A stretch of 64,000 bases of DNA from Limenecus sp048360435 (lineage in GTDB: Bacteria > Cyanobacteriota > Vampirovibrionia > Gastranaerophilales > Gastranaerophilaceae): NCBI GenBank assembly GCA_048360435.1, contig DBGCOP010000009.1, positions 142,272 through 206,271 of the forward strand, given 5' to 3'. Under the pieces are notes generated by a model. It saw only the letters and a list, made by a program, of their open reading frames with translations, did not search any database and had not been told where the DNA came from. Shown here piece after piece: positions 59,945 to 64,000 of the stretch. The stretch's first letter is position 1. The number at the start of each line of letters is the position of its first letter. A program made the position numbers and the translations under genes.

Positions 59945-60301
59945 TCAAATTTTCTTAACAATGTTATTTTTTTCATCAACCATAACAATCGCAGGTTCAA
60001 ACTTGGCTTTTTCATCAAGTGTCATCAAAGCGTATGAAACAATGATAACTTTGTCACCAATTGCAACCTTACGGGCAGCCGCACCGTTAAGGCAAATATC
60101 CTTGCCTCCGCGTTTCCCCTTGATAACGTAGGTCTGAAATCTTTCGCCATTATTGACATCGAGAATATCAACCTTCATTCCCTCAAGGAGATTAGCAGCC
60201 TCCATTAATTCTTCATCAATGGTAATAGAGCCTACGTATTCCAAATTTGCATCCGTAACAGTTGCTCTATGTATTTTTGAATATAAAAATTCTATTTGCA
60301 T
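59945..60301 (-). CDS. panD: Aspartate 1-decarboxylase
   Basis: 118 residues. Makes beta-alanine for pantothenate. Pyruvoyl enzyme: the precursor cleaves at Gly-Ser in 'ANLEYVGSITIDEELM', turning the Ser (residue 25) into the pyruvoyl group. Other motifs: 'LYSKIHRATVT', 'RFQTYVIKGKRGGKDICLNG' and 'AARKVAIGDKVIIVSYA'. GAGGA lies 5-6 bases before the ATG. Confidence 0.96.
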   Translation of the reverse strand: MQIEFLYSKIHRATVTDANLEYVGSITIDEELMEAANLLEGMKVDILDVNNGERFQTYVIKGKRGGKDICLNGAAARKVAIGDKVIIVSYALMTLDEKAKFEPAIVMVDEKNNIVKKI

Positions 60302-60426
60302 ACATTCCTCTTTTAATTATTTTATCAAAAAATAAAAAAGGAGACATAAAATTTTTATAAAGATGTTAAAATTGTAAATTTGAACAAGAAAAATTCTTGT
60401 GAAATAATAATAGCAGGTAAGATATT

Positions 60427-63258
60427 ATGAATGATAAAATTGTTATAAAAGGTGCTAACCAGCACAATTTAAGAAATGTTGATTTAGAACTGCCGAAAAA
60501 TGAATTGATTGTATTTACCGGTGTCTCAGGTTCAGGAAAAAGTTCTCTGGCTTTTGATACAATTTTTGCAGAAGGACAAAGAAGATATGTAGAAAGTCTT
60601 TCAACATACGCACGCCAATTTTTAGGTCAAATGGACAAACCCGATGTTGAAAGCATTGAAGGATTATCTCCGGCAATATCAATTGACCAGAAATCCACAT
60701 CAAACAATCCTCGCTCAACAGTGGGAACTGTTACAGAAATTTATGACTACCTTAGACTTTTATTCGCCAGAATCGGTACTCCGCACTGTCCCGAATGCGG
60801 TGACGAAATTAAGCCTCAATCAATTGATGAAATTGTTGATAAAATCTTAAAACTTCCGGAAGGCACAAAAATACAAATTATTGCCCCTATTGTTCAAGGA
60901 AAAAAAGGAGAATATGCTTCTTTAATTAATGAATTAAAACAAGAAGGGTTTATCAGATTAAAAATAGACGGAGAAACCTACAATCTTGACGAAACAGACA
61001 TTGATGACATAAAACTTGAAAAAAACAAAAAGCATAACATTGATGCTGTAATTGACAGAATTGTTGTCAAAGAAAGTGCAAAATCAAGGATTGCAGACAG
61101 TTCACAAATTGCTCTTCAAAAATCAAACGGACTTATGAAGGTTGATGTCATAGGAGATAAAGAACTCATTTTTTCAGAAAAGCTTGCCTGTCCAAAATGC
61201 GGCTTAAGTTTTGAAGAACTGGCACCCAGAAGTTTCAGTTTTAACAGTCCATACGGAGCTTGCCCGACATGTTCAGGACTGGGATATGATTTTGTAATCG
61301 ATCCTGATCTTGTCATACCTGACAGAAAAAAATCAATAAAACAGGGAGCAATATACCCCTGGAGTAAAACGACAACATCATACTATGATGATGTTCTTGC
61401 TTCTGTTGCAGCACATTACAACATTGACTTAAACAAGCCTTTTGAAGAGCTTACAAAAGAAGAACAAAACCTTATTTTGTACGGAGGAAAAGAAATCATC
61501 AATCTGAAAGTTAAAAGATTCGGAACAAACAGATATGAAACACACAAAATGAAATACTGGGGTGTTATTCCTTTTCTTGAAAAAAGATATAACGAATCAG
61601 GCGGTGAATACTGGCGTGAAGAGATTCAAAAATATATGAAAATGACTCCCTGTAAAGACTGCCACGGTGCAAGACTCAAGCCTTATGTTCTGGCAGTTAC
61701 GATTAATGGCAAAAACATTAATGAAGTGTGTGAAATGCCGATAACAGAAAGTTTTGAATTCTTTTCAAACCTGTTTTTAGAACTTTCTGATTATCAAATG
61801 GCTATTGCAAAACAAGTACTTGAAGAAGTCAGAGCAAGGTTGAAATTTCTTCTTGATGTCGGACTCGGATACCTGAACCTTAGCAGAATGTCGTTGACAC
61901 TTTCAGGAGGAGAAGCCCAGCGTATCAGACTGGCAACACAAATTGGCAGCGGACTTTCCGGAGTTTTATATGTCCTCGATGAACCTTCTATCGGTTTACA
62001 TCAAAGAGACAACGATATGCTTATAAAAACGCTTCTACGCTTGAGAAATCTAGGCAACACACTGATTGTTGTAGAACACGATGAAGACACAATGAAAAAT
62101 GCAGACTATATCGTTGACATAGGTCCAAGAGCCGGTGTGCATGGCGGAAAAATTGTAGCCAAAGGTTCTCTTGATGAAATAAAAAAAGTAAAAGAATCAA
62201 TAACAGGTCAATATCTGAGCGGAGCAAAAAAAATTCCGGTACCGTCCAAAAGACGTGAAGGCAACGGTGAATTTCTTCAGGTAAAAAATGCACATCTGAA
62301 CAATTTAAAAAACATTGATATAAATATTCCTTTAGGAAAAATCGTTGCACTAACAGGTGTTTCAGGTTCCGGCAAGTCGACTCTTATGCAGGATTTGATT
62401 CACGAATATGCAATACACAAACTAAGAGGCAACAAACCAAAACCTCAGGGAGTAGACGAAATTCTTGGCTTTGAACATATAGACAAAATCATCGACATAG
62501 ACCAATCTCCGATAGGAAGAACACCTCGCTCAAACCCTGCAACATACACTGATGTGTTCACTTACATAAGAGAGCTTTTTGCAATGACTAATGAAGCAAA
62601 AGTCAGAGGATACAAACCAGGAAGATTCAGTTTCAACGTAAAAGGAGGAAGATGTGAAGCCTGCAAAGGAGATGGTTTGATAAAAATAGAAATGAACTTT
62701 CTCTCCGATGTTTATGTAAAATGTGATGTATGCAAAGGTCAAAGGTACAACAGAGAAACGCTGGAAGTAAAATATAAAGGAGCAACAATCTCAGATGTCT
62801 TGAACATGACAGTAGCAGAAGCTTATGTATTTTTTGAAAATATACCTAAAATCAAAAGCAGGCTAAAAACTCTCTATGATGTCGGCTTGGGATACATAAA
62901 GCTCGGACAAAGCGCAACAACACTCTCCGGCGGTGAAGCACAGAGAATAAAGCTGGCATCAGAACTAAATAAAAAAGCAACGGGCAAAACTCTCTATCTG
63001 CTCGATGAACCTTCAGTCGGACTTCACTGGTATGATTTGGACAAGCTGATAAAAATAATCAACAAATTGGCTGATTCAGGCAATACAATTTTGATTATCG
63101 AACACAACATGGATTTGATAAAAATTGCAGACCACATAATCGACCTAGGCCCGGAAGGAGGAAGTGCAGGTGGAAACGTTGTTTTTGAAGGAACGCCCGA
63201 AGAAATTATAAAATGTCCTGATTCATATACAGGCCAATATTTGAAAAATATGCTCTAA
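60427..63258 (+). CDS. uvrA: Excinuclease ABC subunit A
   Basis: 943 residues with two ABC ATPase halves: Walker A 'FTGVSGSGKSSLAFDTIFAE' near residue 31 and 'ALTGVSGSGKSTLMQDLI' near 643, signatures 'LSGGEAQRIRLATQIGSGLS' and 'LSGGEAQRIKLASEL'. Zinc modules 'CPECGDEI'/'CPKCGLSF'...'CPTCSGLG' and 'CEACKGDGLIKIEMNF'. It scans DNA for lesions in nucleotide-excision repair. Full length. Convergent with the glycosyltransferase fragment. Confidence 0.98.
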   Translation: MNDKIVIKGANQHNLRNVDLELPKNELIVFTGVSGSGKSSLAFDTIFAEGQRRYVESLSTYARQFLGQMDKPDVESIEGLSPAISIDQKSTSNNPRSTVGTVTEIYDYLRLLFARIGTPHCPECGDEIKPQSIDEIVDKILKLPEGTKIQIIAPIVQGKKGEYASLINELKQEGFIRLKIDGETYNLDETDIDDIKLEKNKKHNIDAVIDRIVVKESAKSRIADSSQIALQKSNGLMKVDVIGDKELIFSEKLACPKCGLSFEELAPRSFSFNSPYGACPTCSGLGYDFVIDPDLVIPDRKKSIKQGAIYPWSKTTTSYYDDVLASVAAHYNIDLNKPFEELTKEEQNLILYGGKEIINLKVKRFGTNRYETHKMKYWGVIPFLEKRYNESGGEYWREEIQKYMKMTPCKDCHGARLKPYVLAVTINGKNINEVCEMPITESFEFFSNLFLELSDYQMAIAKQVLEEVRARLKFLLDVGLGYLNLSRMSLTLSGGEAQRIRLATQIGSGLSGVLYVLDEPSIGLHQRDNDMLIKTLLRLRNLGNTLIVVEHDEDTMKNADYIVDIGPRAGVHGGKIVAKGSLDEIKKVKESITGQYLSGAKKIPVPSKRREGNGEFLQVKNAHLNNLKNIDINIPLGKIVALTGVSGSGKSTLMQDLIHEYAIHKLRGNKPKPQGVDEILGFEHIDKIIDIDQSPIGRTPRSNPATYTDVFTYIRELFAMTNEAKVRGYKPGRFSFNVKGGRCEACKGDGLIKIEMNFLSDVYVKCDVCKGQRYNRETLEVKYKGATISDVLNMTVAEAYVFFENIPKIKSRLKTLYDVGLGYIKLGQSATTLSGGEAQRIKLASELNKKATGKTLYLLDEPSVGLHWYDLDKLIKIINKLADSGNTILIIEHNMDLIKIADHIIDLGPEGGSAGGNVVFEGTPEEIIKCPDSYTGQYLKNML

Positions 63259-64000
63259 TTAAACTTCCCGTAAAAATTCTCTTATCGGAGTTCTTATTAA
63301 ACGCTTACAATAAGTTTCAATACGCTTGTTTAATTTTTTCTCCATATTTCGCTCATAAAATCCAAATTTAAATTTTTCAATTGCTCTATAAAACCTGATA
63401 AAAGAAGAGTGTTTATATTCAGATTCTTTAACCCAGCCGGCTTGCATGCATATAACTTTGTAACCTTTATCACGCAGGTTTTTTAATGTATAAATTTTTC
63501 TTGATTCATTATACTCTTTTTGATATGCAAAAACTTTTAGATTTCCATCATTCAAAACAATTTCATATGGCTTTTTATTCATTACATACTCACCATACCA
63601 CTGAAACTCCCATGGAACTAAAGCAATAAGATTATAAAAAGTCACAGACTTTTCTAAAAGTGCAGATTCAAATGATTTCAACACCTCCGCAGAAAAAACC
63701 GAGCAGCAACCGCCATATGAGTAAAGGACCCCATCTCGTTTAAAATATTCTTTAATTTTGAAATTTTGATCATCATTTGAATCTATATATTTCTTTTTCA
63801 ACAGTGTATATGGAGTAGATTCGTTATACATATAATCCTTTTCATAGAAATCATTTATGTAATAACAATCAGAATCCAAGCAAACATAATATTTGCACAG
63901 GTCAAGCTTAAAAAAATATAATTTTATCAATTGTTGAGAAAACCAAGTTTGAGTTAAATTTTTTCCACACAGGGACAATGGTTGGTTGGTTGGTTGGTTG
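63259..64000 (-). CDS. Glycosyltransferase-like protein (DUF6492-type), 5' end beyond window
   Basis: The visible 239+ residues contain 'QQLIKLYFFKLDLCKYYVCL' followed by 'DSDCYYINDF' (D-x-D, the nucleotide-sugar metal motif), 'GGCCSVFSAEVL', and 'ALVPWEFQWYGEYV', the pattern of DUF6492-type glycosyltransferases acting on surface glycans. The family normally has 80-100 residues before the DSD block, so the N-terminus is missing. The frame stays open through a tetranucleotide repeat at the very edge (63979-64000), encoding Asn-Gln-Pro-Thr units. The TTG at 63978 is the first listed start but is probably internal. Confidence 0.65.
   Translation of the reverse strand, partial: NQPTNQPLSLCGKNLTQTWFSQQLIKLYFFKLDLCKYYVCLDSDCYYINDFYEKDYMYNESTPYTLLKKKYIDSNDDQNFKIKEYFKRDGVLYSYGGCCSVFSAEVLKSFESALLEKSVTFYNLIALVPWEFQWYGEYVMNKKPYEIVLNDGNLKVFAYQKEYNESRKIYTLKNLRDKGYKVICMQAGWVKESEYKHSSFIRFYRAIEKFKFGFYERNMEKKLNKRIETYCKRLIRTPIREFLREV
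63979..64000. repeat. TGGT tetranucleotide repeat (at least 5.5 units) in a glycosyltransferase gene
   Basis: Five TGGT units plus TG up to the window edge; the true length may be greater. On the coding strand it is (ACCA/CCAA)n, read as Asn-Gln-Pro-Thr. Unit length is not a multiple of three, so gain or loss of a unit shifts frame. Confidence 0.9.

Noticed and set aside
1..64000. tRNA or rRNA genes
   Set aside because: No stretch with a T-loop GGTTCGAATCC-type core and matching acceptor stem, and no rRNA-like segment, was found by reading both strands; a covariance-model scan would be decisive.

Overview
The window is a gene-dense, AT-rich (about one third G+C by eye) bacterial chromosome segment. 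It has no rRNA, tRNA, prophage, insertion sequence or CRISPR that I could find. The best fit is an uncultured gut-type relative of the Cyanobacteria (Vampirovibrionia/Melainabacteria, Gastranaerophilales-like). The strongest evidence is an OmpR-family response regulator (40584-41336) that reads like cyanobacterial RpaB almost throughout. A predicted outer-membrane barrel, an AsmA-like protein and a sialic-acid-type synthase point to a diderm envelope. This placement is inference; no marker phylogeny was run.

Layout. 1-8 kb: end of an AsmA-like gene, a 5'-nucleotidase-like phosphoesterase, a glycine-zipper protein, a ribbon-helix-helix regulator, and an AlgX/AlgI-type pair for O-acetylating a surface polysaccharide. 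8-14 kb (minus strand): uridine-kinase-like protein, aspartokinase, a TPR protein, a KdsC-like phosphatase with a NeuB-like synthase, and a FliO-like protein. 14-18 kb: glutamine synthetase and a GltA-type oxidoreductase (nitrogen assimilation). 17.6-23 kb (minus): a pterin-binding methyltransferase with MetF (C1 metabolism), Xer recombinase, RecN, NAD kinase. 23-28 kb: calpain-like protease, a winged-helix protein, tmk and serS. 28-33 kb: exported protein, HEAT protein, QueC, DUF366, SPOR protein, rpsL-rpsG. 33-41 kb: M15 peptidase, outer-membrane barrel, hisS, AI-2E-type transporter, radical SAM protein, fumarase, RpaB-like regulator. 41-50 kb: thrS, tsaD, pyrF, ald and a large SF1 helicase-nuclease. 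50-64 kb: HU, SpoIID, glyS, PDZ protein, a glucan-phosphorylase homologue, a HisA-HisI-HisE fusion, yqeK-nadD, a second uridine-kinase-like protein, panD, uvrA and a truncated glycosyltransferase.

The coding content is mostly housekeeping; the unusual signals lie between and inside the genes. (1) Several intergenic regions hold direct repeats of a TTAACA/TTTACA half-site with a 10-bp period. One is a full match to the cyanobacterial HLR1 box bound by RpaB, whose likely orthologue is encoded here. (2) Three intergenic regions share one composite layout: an AT-rich promoter-like box, a short spacer, a Rho-independent terminator, then a 44-bp imperfect hairpin repeat beginning directly after the T-run. 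(3) Two simple-sequence tracts look like slippage switches in surface-glycan genes: C11 in the AlgX-like gene and (TGGT)5.5 in a glycosyltransferase open at the window edge. (4) Single proteins of note are a glucan phosphorylase homologue lacking the pyridoxal-phosphate lysine, a HisA-HisI-HisE fusion, a NeuB-type synthase without its C-terminal domain, and a bacterial calpain.
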